Shown: positions 28,269-36,723 of the stretch, piece after piece
Position numbering within the stretch: the first letter of the stretch is position 1
Layout of the letters: the number at the start of each line of letters is the position of its first letter
Assembly: GCA_036388475.1 (NCBI GenBank)
Contig: DASVRT010000027.1
Span: forward strand, 1-64,000
Direction: 5' to 3'
Length of the DNA: 64,000 bases
Origin: JALZHR01 sp036388475
GTDB lineage: Bacteria > Acidobacteriota > Blastocatellia > Pyrinomonadales > Pyrinomonadaceae
Made by a program: the position numbers and the translations under genes
The notes under the pieces: generated by a model
Database searches by the model: none
Told to the model about the DNA's origin: nothing
What the model saw: only the letters and a program-made list of their open reading frames with translations

Positions 28269-29435
28269 ATGAACACCGTTTTATTGAAAAACGCCGCCGC
28301 GATTTTGCCGGATAAAAAAGCCGCGAATGTATCGCTGTTAATCGAGGACGGAATAATTTCCGAAATCAGCGGGCAAAGCCGAAACCGGAAAACGGATAAG
28401 ACGATTGACCTTTCCGGGACGACTGTTTTCGCCGGTTTTATCGACATCCACATTCACGGCGCGGTCGGCGTCGATATGATGAGCGCCGGCGCGGGCGATT
28501 TGCGAAAAATGGCGCGGTTTCTCGCCTCAGCGGGAACGACCGCGTGGCTTCCGACTTTTGTTCCCGCCTCCGATGATAATTACCGGAAGTCGATTGCCGC
28601 GATTGACGAATTGATGAAAACGCAGGCGGGCGAGCCGATCGCGCAGGCGCTCGGCGTTCATTACGAAGGCGTTTTCGCCAACGAAAAAATGTGCGGCGCG
28701 CTGCGTCCCGAATTTTTTAAAAAATTTACGGGCGACGAAGTGACGCGGCTGCCGAAGCTGAACGCGGAAAATGCGGTTCATCTGACGACTTTCGCGCCGG
28801 AAATCGAAGGCGGCATCGAGCTCGTCAAAGAATTAATAAAACACGGCTGGACTCCGTCCATCGGTCACACGAAAGCCGACACGGAAACTCTGGACAAAGC
28901 CTTTCAAGCGGGCGCCAGACATATGACGCATTTTTTTAACGCGATGACCGGCTTGCACCACCGCGAGGTCGGCGTCGTCGGCTGGGGTTTGACGAACGAA
29001 AAAGTCACCTGCGACATCATCGCCGACGGCATTCACGTTCATCCGCAGATGCTCAAGCTCGCGCATCTGGTCAAAACTCCCGAAAATCTTTTGCTTATCA
29101 GCGACGCCGTTTCGCCGACCGGCTTGGGCGACGGCGATTATGAAATCTGGAACGAAAAAGTTTCGGTCGTCAAAGGCAGAACGCAAAACGAGCGCGGCAG
29201 CATCGCCGGTTCGGTCATCACTCTGCTCGCAGCGGTCAATAAAATGCTTTCGCTCGGAATCGCGGAAACGGAAGTTTCACGAATGGCGAGCCTGAATCCG
29301 GCAAAACTGCTCGGCGTCGAAACGACGCGCGGCTCAATCGAAACGGGCAAACGCGCCGATCTGGTCGCGCTCGATAAACAGGGAAACGTAAAACTGTGCT
29401 TAACCGCCGGTGACGTGGCTTTCGGTGATTTCTAG
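28269..29435 (+). CDS. nagA: N-acetylglucosamine-6-phosphate deacetylase
   Basis: A 388-residue amidohydrolase that converts GlcNAc-6-P to GlcN-6-P, the step after MurQ. I chose the ATG at 28269; an in-frame ATG at 28233 is possible. Metal and substrate motifs are DIHIHGAVGVD, HYEGVF (Glu ligand), SIGHTKADTETL, HFFNAMTGLHHREVG and the catalytic Asp in LISDAVSPTG. Full length for the family. It ends 36 bases inside the oppositely oriented transporter gene. A nagB homologue is not in the window. Confidence 0.93.
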   Translation: MNTVLLKNAAAILPDKKAANVSLLIEDGIISEISGQSRNRKTDKTIDLSGTTVFAGFIDIHIHGAVGVDMMSAGAGDLRKMARFLASAGTTAWLPTFVPASDDNYRKSIAAIDELMKTQAGEPIAQALGVHYEGVFANEKMCGALRPEFFKKFTGDEVTRLPKLNAENAVHLTTFAPEIEGGIELVKELIKHGWTPSIGHTKADTETLDKAFQAGARHMTHFFNAMTGLHHREVGVVGWGLTNEKVTCDIIADGIHVHPQMLKLAHLVKTPENLLLISDAVSPTGLGDGDYEIWNEKVSVVKGRTQNERGSIAGSVITLLAAVNKMLSLGIAETEVSRMASLNPAKLLGVETTRGSIETGKRADLVALDKQGNVKLCLTAGDVAFGDF

Positions 29436-30335
29436 TTTTCGTTTGCGCGTCACCAGAAAAACGCCGGAAAATATCAAAATCGCCGCGAAAATCGTCCACC
29501 CGGTCACTTTCTCGCCCAGAAAAACGACCGCCATAAAAAAACCGATAAGCGGCTGCAAATAAATATAAACCGCCACGATGCTCGGATTCACGCGCGCCAG
29601 CGCCCAGGCGTTCAAAAGATACGGCAGCAGTGTCGCCACCAGCGCAATATACAGAACCAGAAACCAGACGGTCGGGCTGACCGCGGAAATTTCGACGGCT
29701 GAAAGCGAGTAAAACCCGACCGGAACGCAGATTAAGCTCGCGAAAATAAACACCCACGCGATTGATTTCAAAGCGCCGTTGCGCGTAATAACGTCTTTTG
29801 AAATAACCACGTAAATCCCGTAAGAAAGTGAATTAAGAATAATCAAAACATCGCCGAGCGTCGTCTCCGAAGAAAACGAAGCATTACGCGGGTCAATCAG
29901 CAAAACGACGCCGACCGCCGCTAAAATAATCCCGCAAACCGCCAGCCGACGCAGCTTTTCCACGCCTAAAACCGAACTGACCGTCAAAGCAAATATCGGA
30001 ATCGTCACCGCCAAAAGCGAAGTGTTCGAAGCCTTCGTCAAAGCCAGCCCGCTGATAAACAAAAACTGGTTCAGCGTCACGCCAAAAAAGCTCAAAACCG
30101 CAAACCGCCAATAATCGCCGCGTTTTTCGAGCCGCAAATCTCCGCGAAATCTCTGCACCAGAAACAAAGCCAGCGCCGTAATCCCGACCCGAAACCCGAC
30201 CACGGCAAAACTCGGAATAACCTTCAAAACGACTTTCCCGACCACCGGCAGCGACCCGAATGTAATCTGCACCAGCAAAAGCGCCACGTGCGGCGCATAA
30301 CTTTTTTCGTGAGAATGCGTGAAGTCTTTCATCAA
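29400..30335 (-). CDS. EamA-type DMT superfamily transporter
   Basis: A 311-residue inner-membrane protein with ten predicted spans in two EamA repeats. The first begins near LLLVQITFGSLPVVGKVVL and the second near LGDVLIILNSLSYGIYVVIS, with the conserved AxxxPxxxxxL...GExxT pattern (YLQPLIGFFMAVVFLGEKVTGW). It is probably an exporter of small metabolites; substrate unknown. The 3' end overlaps nagA convergently by 36 bases with no room for a separate terminator. Confidence 0.87.
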   Translation of the reverse strand: MMKDFTHSHEKSYAPHVALLLVQITFGSLPVVGKVVLKVIPSFAVVGFRVGITALALFLVQRFRGDLRLEKRGDYWRFAVLSFFGVTLNQFLFISGLALTKASNTSLLAVTIPIFALTVSSVLGVEKLRRLAVCGIILAAVGVVLLIDPRNASFSSETTLGDVLIILNSLSYGIYVVISKDVITRNGALKSIAWVFIFASLICVPVGFYSLSAVEISAVSPTVWFLVLYIALVATLLPYLLNAWALARVNPSIVAVYIYLQPLIGFFMAVVFLGEKVTGWTIFAAILIFSGVFLVTRKRKLEITESHVTGG

Positions 30336-30650
30336 TCGTAAATAAAGATGCTAACAAAAAGAGTGGTAAGTGGTAAACGGCGACTTGTAAGTTCGTTATT
30401 TTCAAGTGCATCTTGACACTTACCGCTTATCACTTACTACTTGTTTACGCCGTTCTGAAATTATTGACAAATAAAGGATTTCGTTGCATTATAGGCTGGT
30501 TCATTCAATATTTTTCAAACCAAAAAATCAGTTCGTTTAGTTAGGTGCGTCGGAGTTTAAATTTTATTTTGTAAACTTTAATATTCAGACACGAATTACC
30601 GGAAACTGTGTCGGAACACCGTTTAAAGCGTAGAACTTACAAACCAATAT
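30336..30650. other. intergenic region between divergent genes
   Basis: The 315-bp gap contains GGTAAGT/GGTAAAC heptamer words at 30362-30385 facing their complements (ACTTACCGC...CACTTACTAC) at 30415-30445. It also has a TTGACA at 30474 that could serve as a -35 element for the glycan cluster, but I see no matching -10 at standard spacing. No small gene is evident. Confidence 0.4.
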
Positions 30651-31937
30651 ATGACAAATAATTTGCATATAATTCATTCAAATGCAAAATTTGAATCGCC
30701 TAAAAAAGTACCTTTTCAACGCCCGTCTCTCGGCGAAGACGAAATCAATGAAGTTGTCGAAACTCTGCGTTCGGGGTGGCTGACGAGCGGACCGAAAGTT
30801 AAAAAATTTGAGAAGGAATTTGCCGTCGCGGTCAATGCCGAATTTGCGATAGCGGTTAATTCCTGCACCGCCGCGCTTCATCTGGCGGTCGAAGCGATGA
30901 ATCTCAGCGCCGGTCAGGCGGTGCTTGTGCCGACCATGACGTTTGCGGCGACGGCGGAAATAATACTTTACAAAAACGCCCTTCCCATTCTCGTCGATTG
31001 CGACCCGGTGACGGGAAATATGAATCTGCGCGATGCCGAAAAGAAGCTGCAAAAATTTAAAGCGGGCGATTGCAAAGTCAATCATAACCAGCCGGTTGAG
31101 GTCGTCGGGATAATTCCCGTACACGTCGGCGGGTTTATGATGAATGTGGGCGAAATCAAGGATTTTGCCGAAAGACACGGACTCTGGATAATCGAGGACG
31201 CGGCGCATTCCTTTCCGGCTGCCTGGCGCGCCGACGCGAAAAGCGCCTGGCAGTATTGCGGCGAGAATACGGCATCGGTCACCTGTTTTTCGTTTTACGC
31301 GAATAAAACCATCACGACCGGCGAAGGCGGAATGGCGGTGACAAATAATAAAGCAATCGCGGAAAAGATTCGGATGTTGTCGCTGCACGGGCTTTCGCAG
31401 GATTCGTGGGAGCGTTATTCCGCGCAGAGCAATTGGGATTACAAAATCGTTTTGCCCGGCTACAAATACAATCTGACCGATATTGCCGCCGCTATCGGAC
31501 TGCATCAGCTAAGGCGCGCCGAAACGATGCGCCGCGAACGCGAAGCCGTCGCCGAACATTATCTGGATTCATTGAGCGAGGTTTCGGAAATCGAATTGCC
31601 GCTCAGAAGCGACGACCGCATTCATTCGTGGCACTTGTTTCCAATCCGGCTCAATCTCGAAAACCTGACGATTGACCGCACCGAATTTTTAGAAAAACTG
31701 CGCGCGGGCGGCGTCGGCTGTTCGGTTCACTGGCGACCGCTTCACCTGCATCCTTTGTATGCCGAAAGATTCGGCTGGCAGGAAACGGATTTTCCGGTCG
31801 CCACCGGGCTTTGGAAACGAATTATCAGCCTGCCGATGTTTTCTTCGATGACGGTTTCGGAAATCAAACAGGTCATCGACACGGTCAAAAAGCTTTGCGC
31901 CAATTTCGGCACAAATGCGGCGCAGCTGGTTGCCTGA
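30651..31937 (+). CDS. DegT/DnrJ/EryC1/StrS sugar aminotransferase
   Basis: A 428-residue PLP-dependent aminotransferase that makes 4- or 3-amino sugars on nucleotide carriers. The PLP lysine is in CFSFYANKTITTGEGGM. Other family marks are RSGWLTSGPKVKKFE at the N-terminus, NSCTAALHLAVEA (phosphate-binding), IIEDAAHSF (Asp contacting pyridine N) and the C-terminal CSVHWRPLHLHP. Its stop overlaps the sugar transferase start (TGATG), so the two are coupled and likely build a diacylated or amino-sugar surface glycan. Confidence 0.92.
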   Translation: MTNNLHIIHSNAKFESPKKVPFQRPSLGEDEINEVVETLRSGWLTSGPKVKKFEKEFAVAVNAEFAIAVNSCTAALHLAVEAMNLSAGQAVLVPTMTFAATAEIILYKNALPILVDCDPVTGNMNLRDAEKKLQKFKAGDCKVNHNQPVEVVGIIPVHVGGFMMNVGEIKDFAERHGLWIIEDAAHSFPAAWRADAKSAWQYCGENTASVTCFSFYANKTITTGEGGMAVTNNKAIAEKIRMLSLHGLSQDSWERYSAQSNWDYKIVLPGYKYNLTDIAAAIGLHQLRRAETMRREREAVAEHYLDSLSEVSEIELPLRSDDRIHSWHLFPIRLNLENLTIDRTEFLEKLRAGGVGCSVHWRPLHLHPLYAERFGWQETDFPVATGLWKRIISLPMFSSMTVSEIKQVIDTVKKLCANFGTNAAQLVA

Positions 31938-32599
31938 TGCAAAATCGAGCTTACGGTCGAGGACTGCCGCGAACGGCGGAAATTTATCTGTCTTTGGCGG
32001 GCTTGGCGCTGCTGTTCCCGTTGTTTGTCGCGCTCGCCGTCTTAGTCAAATCAACCTCGAAAGGCACGGTTTTTTTTCGTCAAAAAAGAATCGGGCTCGG
32101 CGGAAGCGAATTCGTCTTATACAAATTCAGGTCGATGCGGAGCGATTCCGAAGGCTTGAAATTAACCGCGCAGGACGACAAACGCCTTACCGGCGCCGGA
32201 AAATGGCTGCGCCGTTATAAACTCGATGAGCTGCCGCAATTATGGAATGTTTTTCGGGGTGATATGTCTTTTGTCGGACCGCGCCCCGAAGTCGCCGAAT
32301 ACGTCGATTCGAAAAATCCGCTGTGGCAGGAAATTCTGAAGGTTCGTCCCGGCATCACCGACCCGGTTGCGCTGCGGCTGCGCAATGAAGAACAACTACT
32401 GGCTTCGGTCGAAGACAAGGAATCTTTTTACACCGAAATTCTCCAACCCTTCAAACTTCGCGGATGGGCGGGATATGCGCGTCATAAAACATGGAAAACC
32501 GACCTGTCGATTTTATTGCGCACATTCAAAGTGATTCTGCTGCCGAACACCGCCGCGCCGCCGACCGTTGAAGAATTGTCGGTAGCGGTTATTGATTAA
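31937..32599 (+). CDS. undecaprenyl-phosphate sugar phosphotransferase (PglC/WcaJ-type)
   Basis: A 220-residue monotopic phosphoglycosyl transferase that loads the first sugar phosphate on undecaprenyl phosphate. It has one N-terminal membrane helix (IYLSLAGLALLFPLFVALAV), then the family blocks GTVFFRQKRIGLGG, YKFRSMRSD, LRRYKLDELPQLWNVFRGDMSFVGPRP and KVRPGITDP. I chose ATG 31937 since it overlaps the upstream stop; the frame is open further upstream. It matches the short PglC-like class. Confidence 0.9.
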   Translation: MQNRAYGRGLPRTAEIYLSLAGLALLFPLFVALAVLVKSTSKGTVFFRQKRIGLGGSEFVLYKFRSMRSDSEGLKLTAQDDKRLTGAGKWLRRYKLDELPQLWNVFRGDMSFVGPRPEVAEYVDSKNPLWQEILKVRPGITDPVALRLRNEEQLLASVEDKESFYTEILQPFKLRGWAGYARHKTWKTDLSILLRTFKVILLPNTAAPPTVEELSVAVID

Positions 32600-32750
32600 T
32601 CATTATAAAATTATCCAGGAAATTATTAATGCTAAGGCGCAAAGACGCAAAGTTTTTCAAGTCCCGTTGCAAACGCCGGAGATGTTGTTTTGAAGAGTTC
32701 GACCTAAAAAATCACCGTGCTTTGCATTTTTGCGTTAAAGAATTTGTAGA

Positions 32751-33437
32751 ATGACTAATCATAACGAGCTTTTAAAATACGTCGAATGGGACGTGCGAAA
32801 CTGGGGAATCGCGCTGGATTTCTGGCTGGCGCATTCGACAAAACGTCTGTCCGAATGCAAGGTGCTGGAAATCGGCACAAATACGGGTCGGCTTTCGCTG
32901 TGGCTCGCCTCGCAGGGCGCGAAAGTCATCTGCTCGGACGTTAACCGAGTGCGGCGGGAAGCGGTCGAGCTTCATCAATCAAACGGCTTGGCGCATCTCA
33001 TCGAACATCAAACCATCGACGCCACCAACATTCCATACGCGGAAGAGTTTGACATTGTCGTTTTCAAATCAGTTCTCGGCGCAATCGGCGACGGCGCAAA
33101 AGAGCCGCAGACAAAAGCCGTCAGCCAAATGCACAAAGCGTTAAAAAAAGGCGGCGAATTATTTTTCGCCGAAAATCTGGTCGCTTCGCCGATGCATATG
33201 TTTCTCAGACGAAAGATGATTAGCTGGGGCGAGACGTGGCGCTACGTCACTATCGAAGAGATGAACGAATTTCTCGCGCCGTTTTCCGAAAAACGGCTCC
33301 GCACAATCGGTTTTGCCGGCACATTCGGCAGAAACGAAGCTCAAAGAAATCTGCTCGCGCTCGGCGATAAACACATTTTCGAACGAATCGTGCCGGAAAG
33401 ATGGAAATATATCATCGCGGGCGTGGCGACAAAATAA
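32751..33437 (+). CDS. class I SAM-dependent methyltransferase
   Basis: A 228-residue methyltransferase. Motif I is KVLEIGTNTGRLSLWLA, the acidic end of strand 2 is VICSDVN, and a motif-IV-like stretch FDIVVFKSVLGAIGDG follows. No substrate domain is recognisable. Position after the amino-sugar transferase genes suggests a surface-glycan or lipid methyltransferase. A 151-bp gap with an inverted repeat (AAGGCGCAAAGACGCAAAG against CTTTGCATTTTTGCG) separates it from the sugar transferase, so it may be transcribed independently. Confidence 0.85.
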   Translation: MTNHNELLKYVEWDVRNWGIALDFWLAHSTKRLSECKVLEIGTNTGRLSLWLASQGAKVICSDVNRVRREAVELHQSNGLAHLIEHQTIDATNIPYAEEFDIVVFKSVLGAIGDGAKEPQTKAVSQMHKALKKGGELFFAENLVASPMHMFLRRKMISWGETWRYVTIEEMNEFLAPFSEKRLRTIGFAGTFGRNEAQRNLLALGDKHIFERIVPERWKYIIAGVATK

Positions 33438-33475
33438 CCGAAGTCCGGCTGAATTGTTTTTGCGGCTGCAAGTAA

Positions 33476-33518
33476 AAAGGCGAAAGATATTTGTTTTCAC
33501 ATTTTATCTTTCGCCTTT
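33476..33518. terminator. 14-bp perfect stem
   Basis: AAAGGCGAAAGATA and its exact complement flank a 15-base loop, followed by CTTTTG. It lies between convergent genes and could terminate both. Confidence 0.75.
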
Positions 33519-33540
33519 CTTTTGTAATTCGTAATTGAAT

Positions 33541-33612
33541 TTACACCAGCATCGGAATTGAATTTTCGAGTATCTGCTTGAACGTCTGCAAAAACTTTGC
33601 GTTGATTAAACC
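33541..33612 (-). pseudogene. duplicated 3' tail of pdhC
   Basis: Read on the minus strand, this encodes INAKFLQTFKQILENSIPML and a stop, closely matching the last ~22 residues of PdhC (AKFLQTFKQMLENPILML) encoded at 34189-34255. The DNA is roughly three-quarters identical over about 70 bp. The copy lies on the far side of the hypothetical gene at 33636, so that gene is bracketed by two pdhC tails, as expected after insertion or tandem duplication at the operon end. Confidence 0.8.
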
Positions 33613-33635
33613 GCTTAGGACAAGACTTTCTCTAT

Positions 33636-34184
33636 CTACAAACTTGTAACTATCTTATTCTTTCTTTTGGCTTCCGTGTAAATTTCCTTCAGCTCTTGTT
33701 TTATCCCGCCGCCGAAAATTACCGGGCTAGGCAGAAAGAAACCGTCGGTGACGATTTTATCCCGGAAAGGCAACAGGACAACGGCGCCGAGTCTAATGGG
33801 CAAAGCGTATTTAGGGAAATATTCCGTTAAAGATTCGGTTAGCCCGCGAACTGCATAAACTTCCGTTTCGTCGGAGATGAAAACGGCGTAATCTTTCAGA
33901 TAGCGTTCGATGTAGAAATCGCCCTTGACAAACTTTTTCCATCTGGAAACGATGGTCAGATGTTTCATCGGAATATCCGGCGGATTTTCGTCGATAAAAT
34001 CGTCTATCAAGCCGGCATTTTCAAACAGTGCATTGCGAACCTCGAATTTTTCCCGCATCGAGGCTTTGCAGTATTTTTCCAAAGTCTTTACCGGCGGCAA
34101 CACGCCGAGTTTTTCGTTAACAAAAAACTGTAACGGCAGCATCAGCTTGAAAAATAAAGACGCTTCGGCTGGAGAAAGAATCAC
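33636..34184 (-). CDS. hypothetical protein at end of pdh operon
   Basis: A 182-residue protein starting with GTG four bases after the pdhC stop. It has no signal peptide and no strong membrane span. Predicted mixed alpha/beta; the C-terminal part has hydrophobic strands (LPIRLGAVVLLPFRDKIVTD) ending in a basic helix. I do not recognise a family. It lies between pdhC and a second copy of the pdhC tail, suggesting recent insertion into the operon end. Confidence 0.65.
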   Translation of the reverse strand: MILSPAEASLFFKLMLPLQFFVNEKLGVLPPVKTLEKYCKASMREKFEVRNALFENAGLIDDFIDENPPDIPMKHLTIVSRWKKFVKGDFYIERYLKDYAVFISDETEVYAVRGLTESLTEYFPKYALPIRLGAVVLLPFRDKIVTDGFFLPSPVIFGGGIKQELKEIYTEAKRKNKIVTSL

Positions 34185-34188
34185 TTTT

Positions 34189-35592
34189 TTACATCAACAT
34201 TAAAATCGGATTTTCGAGCATTTGCTTAAACGTCTGCAAAAACTTCGCGCCGGTTGCGCCGTCGATAACGCGGTGGTCGCACGACATTGTGACGTTCATC
34301 ACATTTCTGGTCACGATTTCGCCGTCACGGACGACCGGCGTCGGAGTTGCCGCGCCGACGGCGATGATGGCGGCTTCGGGCGGGTTGATGATTGCCGTAA
34401 ATTCTTTGATGCCGAACATCCCGAGATTGGAAATCGAAAACGTCGCGCCGGTGTATTCTTCGGGCTGGAGTTTTTTCTCGCGGGCGCGTCCTGCCATTTC
34501 CTTGATTTCCTTTGAAATTTCGGTGATGCCTTTCCGGTTTGCGCCGCGCACGACCGGCGTTATCAAGCCTTCGTCGATGGCGACGGCGACGCCGATGTCC
34601 GCGTCTTCGTAAAAGCGAATCGTTTTGTCCTGATAGGAAGAATTGACGAACGGATGTTTCGTCAGAGCCTGCGCGGCGACTTTGACGATAATGTCGTTGA
34701 CCGAAACTTTTTCGTCTTCTTTCACGGCGGCGTTAATCTGCTTGCGAAATTCCAGAGCTTTGTCCATCTCGATTTCGATGGTCAGATAAAACGTCGGAAT
34801 CGGTCCGATGGATTGGGCGAGACGCTGGGCGATGACCTGCCGCATCTTCGAAGTGTTTTCTTCGCGGAAGCGTGACGCGTTTTGAATTTCGGAAGCTTGC
34901 GCAAAGCTCGGCGCGGCTGGCGTTTGCTCCGACTGAGCGCCGGCGGCTGGCGGCTGACTGCCCGTTTCCAGCGCCGCTTCGATGTCGCGTTTGATAATGC
35001 GACCGTTCGGACCCGAACCTTTAACGGATTTCAAATCGACGCCGTTTTCGGCTGCCATTCGCGCGGCAATCGGCGAAACAATCATTCTGCCGGAAGATTG
35101 GTCTTCGGGCTTTGGTCTTTGGTCTTTGGCTTGTTCTACCGCCTGCGGGCGCTGTTCGTCGTAGCTGCGTCCGGCGGTTTCCGAGACATTTTTCGGCGCG
35201 GGCGCGGCGGTTGATTTGGTTTCGGCGGAAGCTTCTGCGGCTTGCGATTCTTTCGGGATGTCTTCGACCTCGGATTCCTGTTTGGCTTTATCTTCGGAGG
35301 TGACGCTCGCGCCGTTTGACGAAGCGTCGTCTAAAAGCGCGGAAAAATCTTCGCCTTTCGCGCCGATGATGCCGATGGTTTGACCGAGTTTGGCGTTGTC
35401 GCCCGCCGGAACGATGATTTTTAAAAGCGTTCCCGGTTCGAGCGAGGTCATTTCCATCGTCGCCTTGTCCGTATCGACTTCGGCAATCGTCTCGTTCGCT
35501 TCAATCTCGTCGCCTTCGGCTTTGAGCCAGCGTGAAATCTGTCCTTCCTCCATCGTCGGAGAAAGCTTGGGCATTAAAATTTTGTTCGCCAT
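34189..35592 (-). CDS. pdhC: pyruvate dehydrogenase E2, dihydrolipoamide acetyltransferase
   Basis: A 467-residue E2. The lipoyl domain is residues 1-77 with Lys43 in EVDTDKATMEM as lipoylation site. The E1/E3-binding domain is near 170-205 (SPIAARMAAENGVDL) and the catalytic domain ~235-467 with DHRVIDGATGA (active-site His). The linker near 155-165 is encoded by CCAAAGA heptamers (about 35095-35135). It forms the core of the pyruvate dehydrogenase complex with the pdhA and pdhB products of the same operon. No E3 gene is in the window. Confidence 0.94.
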   Translation of the reverse strand: MANKILMPKLSPTMEEGQISRWLKAEGDEIEANETIAEVDTDKATMEMTSLEPGTLLKIIVPAGDNAKLGQTIGIIGAKGEDFSALLDDASSNGASVTSEDKAKQESEVEDIPKESQAAEASAETKSTAAPAPKNVSETAGRSYDEQRPQAVEQAKDQRPKPEDQSSGRMIVSPIAARMAAENGVDLKSVKGSGPNGRIIKRDIEAALETGSQPPAAGAQSEQTPAAPSFAQASEIQNASRFREENTSKMRQVIAQRLAQSIGPIPTFYLTIEIEMDKALEFRKQINAAVKEDEKVSVNDIIVKVAAQALTKHPFVNSSYQDKTIRFYEDADIGVAVAIDEGLITPVVRGANRKGITEISKEIKEMAGRAREKKLQPEEYTGATFSISNLGMFGIKEFTAIINPPEAAIIAVGAATPTPVVRDGEIVTRNVMNVTMSCDHRVIDGATGAKFLQTFKQMLENPILMLM

Positions 35593-35595
35593 AAA

Positions 35596-36012
35596 TTATT
35601 TAATAACTTTCATTTCGTCGGCTAACCATTTTTTCTCGTCGCCGCAGACGTAAACGGTCACCGAAACTTTTTTTCCTCTGACGAGAAACTCGTTCTTTTC
35701 CGCCTGTTTGTTCATCGCCCAGTCCGAATTAGTGCCGGGCGTAATCGTGCGCAACCGCTTGCCGGCGCGCATTTTAAAGCTTTCGATATTGCCTTTGTCC
35801 TCGTCAACCGATGCAATTAAACCCCGGTAAACTTTCGGCGGTTGCATACAGCCTTCAAAATCGCCGCCGAGCATATTACTGATAGCCGTGATTTTCTTTC
35901 GCGCATTGCGACTTACTTTTATCTCGCCGCCGTCCTGCGCCGAGGCGAAAATCTGCAACGCCGCGAGACAAGCCATTAATGCCAACGTCTTGAAAATTGT
36001 TTTTTTCATCAA
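35596..36012 (-). CDS. small secreted hypothetical protein
   Basis: A 138-residue exported protein with a signal peptide (LALMACLAALQIFASAQ). The mature ~112 residues contain two cysteines (EGCMQ and VCGDEKKW) and are rich in charged residues. Unknown family. It lies between pdhC (3 bases away) and a GIY-YIG gene in the interrupted pdh operon, so it is probably cotranscribed, though nothing links it to pyruvate metabolism. Confidence 0.7.
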   Translation of the reverse strand: MMKKTIFKTLALMACLAALQIFASAQDGGEIKVSRNARKKITAISNMLGGDFEGCMQPPKVYRGLIASVDEDKGNIESFKMRAGKRLRTITPGTNSDWAMNKQAEKNEFLVRGKKVSVTVYVCGDEKKWLADEMKVIK

Positions 36013-36033
36013 TTAAACTTTAGCCGCCGGAAA

Positions 36034-36441
36034 TCACCCGTTATTTTTCAATCTGTTCGCCGCCATCGTGCGCAATCTTTCTTCGCTGGTTTTCTTGCGC
36101 TCGTTATAACCTTTCTCGCCGTAAGGCTCTAATTTTTCGAGCCATAAATCTTCCAGAACCGCCAAATCCGATTTGTAATCGTAACCGGAATTTTCGCGCG
36201 GGAAAACTTCTTCTAACACTTCAAAAGCAAATTTATCGCCGCCGAATTCGTTCCAATCGGCTTGCAGCGATTTGTTCGGATGACCGTTCATTTTCAACTG
36301 AAACTCGTAGCGGTTGAAGATTCCGTCCAGATTGAGCGACGAGCCGACGAAAACTCTCTCGCTGACCAGATTGCGGATTTGATAAACGCCCATCGGTCGC
36401 AAAGTTTCCTTGTATTCGCGCTTTAAATCTTTTTTATTCAT
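36034..36441 (-). CDS. GIY-YIG nuclease-family protein
   Basis: A 135-residue protein with a GIY-YIG-like fold: GVYQI then VFVGSSLNL in place of the two signature tripeptides, an Asn-Arg-Tyr (FNRYEFQL) segment, and FAFEVLEEV with the helix carrying the metal-binding Glu. The signature is degenerate (GVY, FVG), so nuclease activity is uncertain. Members of this type are common small genes in Acidobacteria and Bacteroidetes. Its start overlaps the upstream membrane-protein gene by eight bases. Confidence 0.75.
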   Translation of the reverse strand: MNKKDLKREYKETLRPMGVYQIRNLVSERVFVGSSLNLDGIFNRYEFQLKMNGHPNKSLQADWNEFGGDKFAFEVLEEVFPRENSGYDYKSDLAVLEDLWLEKLEPYGEKGYNERKKTSEERLRTMAANRLKNNG

Positions 36442-36715
36442 TTAAGGTTTTCAAATATTCTTTTTCGGCTCGATTCCAGGTATAAAAACTGAAAATGAAC
36501 CACAAAACAAAAGCAAGCATAAAACTCACCCACGTAAAAGATGAATTGAAAAATCCGACTTCCTTTCCGACCCCAAATTTGTCCCGGAAATATACTAACA
36601 ATCCGCTAAAGATATATAAAAGGATACTGAATAACAGAGCATTGAGGACGGCATACCAAAATTTTCCGACTCGCCAGAATTTTCCCCAGCGCAATTTCTG
36701 TTTCTCATCCATCAT
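36434..36715 (-). CDS. small two-span membrane protein
   Basis: A 93-residue protein with two hydrophobic segments (NALLFSILLYIFSGLLVYF and SFTWVSFMLAFVLWFIFSFY) and charged ends. Unknown family. It lies 8 bases after pdhB and overlaps the GIY-YIG gene by eight bases, so it is part of the same transcript. Confidence 0.7.
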   Translation of the reverse strand: MMDEKQKLRWGKFWRVGKFWYAVLNALLFSILLYIFSGLLVYFRDKFGVGKEVGFFNSSFTWVSFMLAFVLWFIFSFYTWNRAEKEYLKTLNE

Positions 36716-36723
36716 TCAAATCT

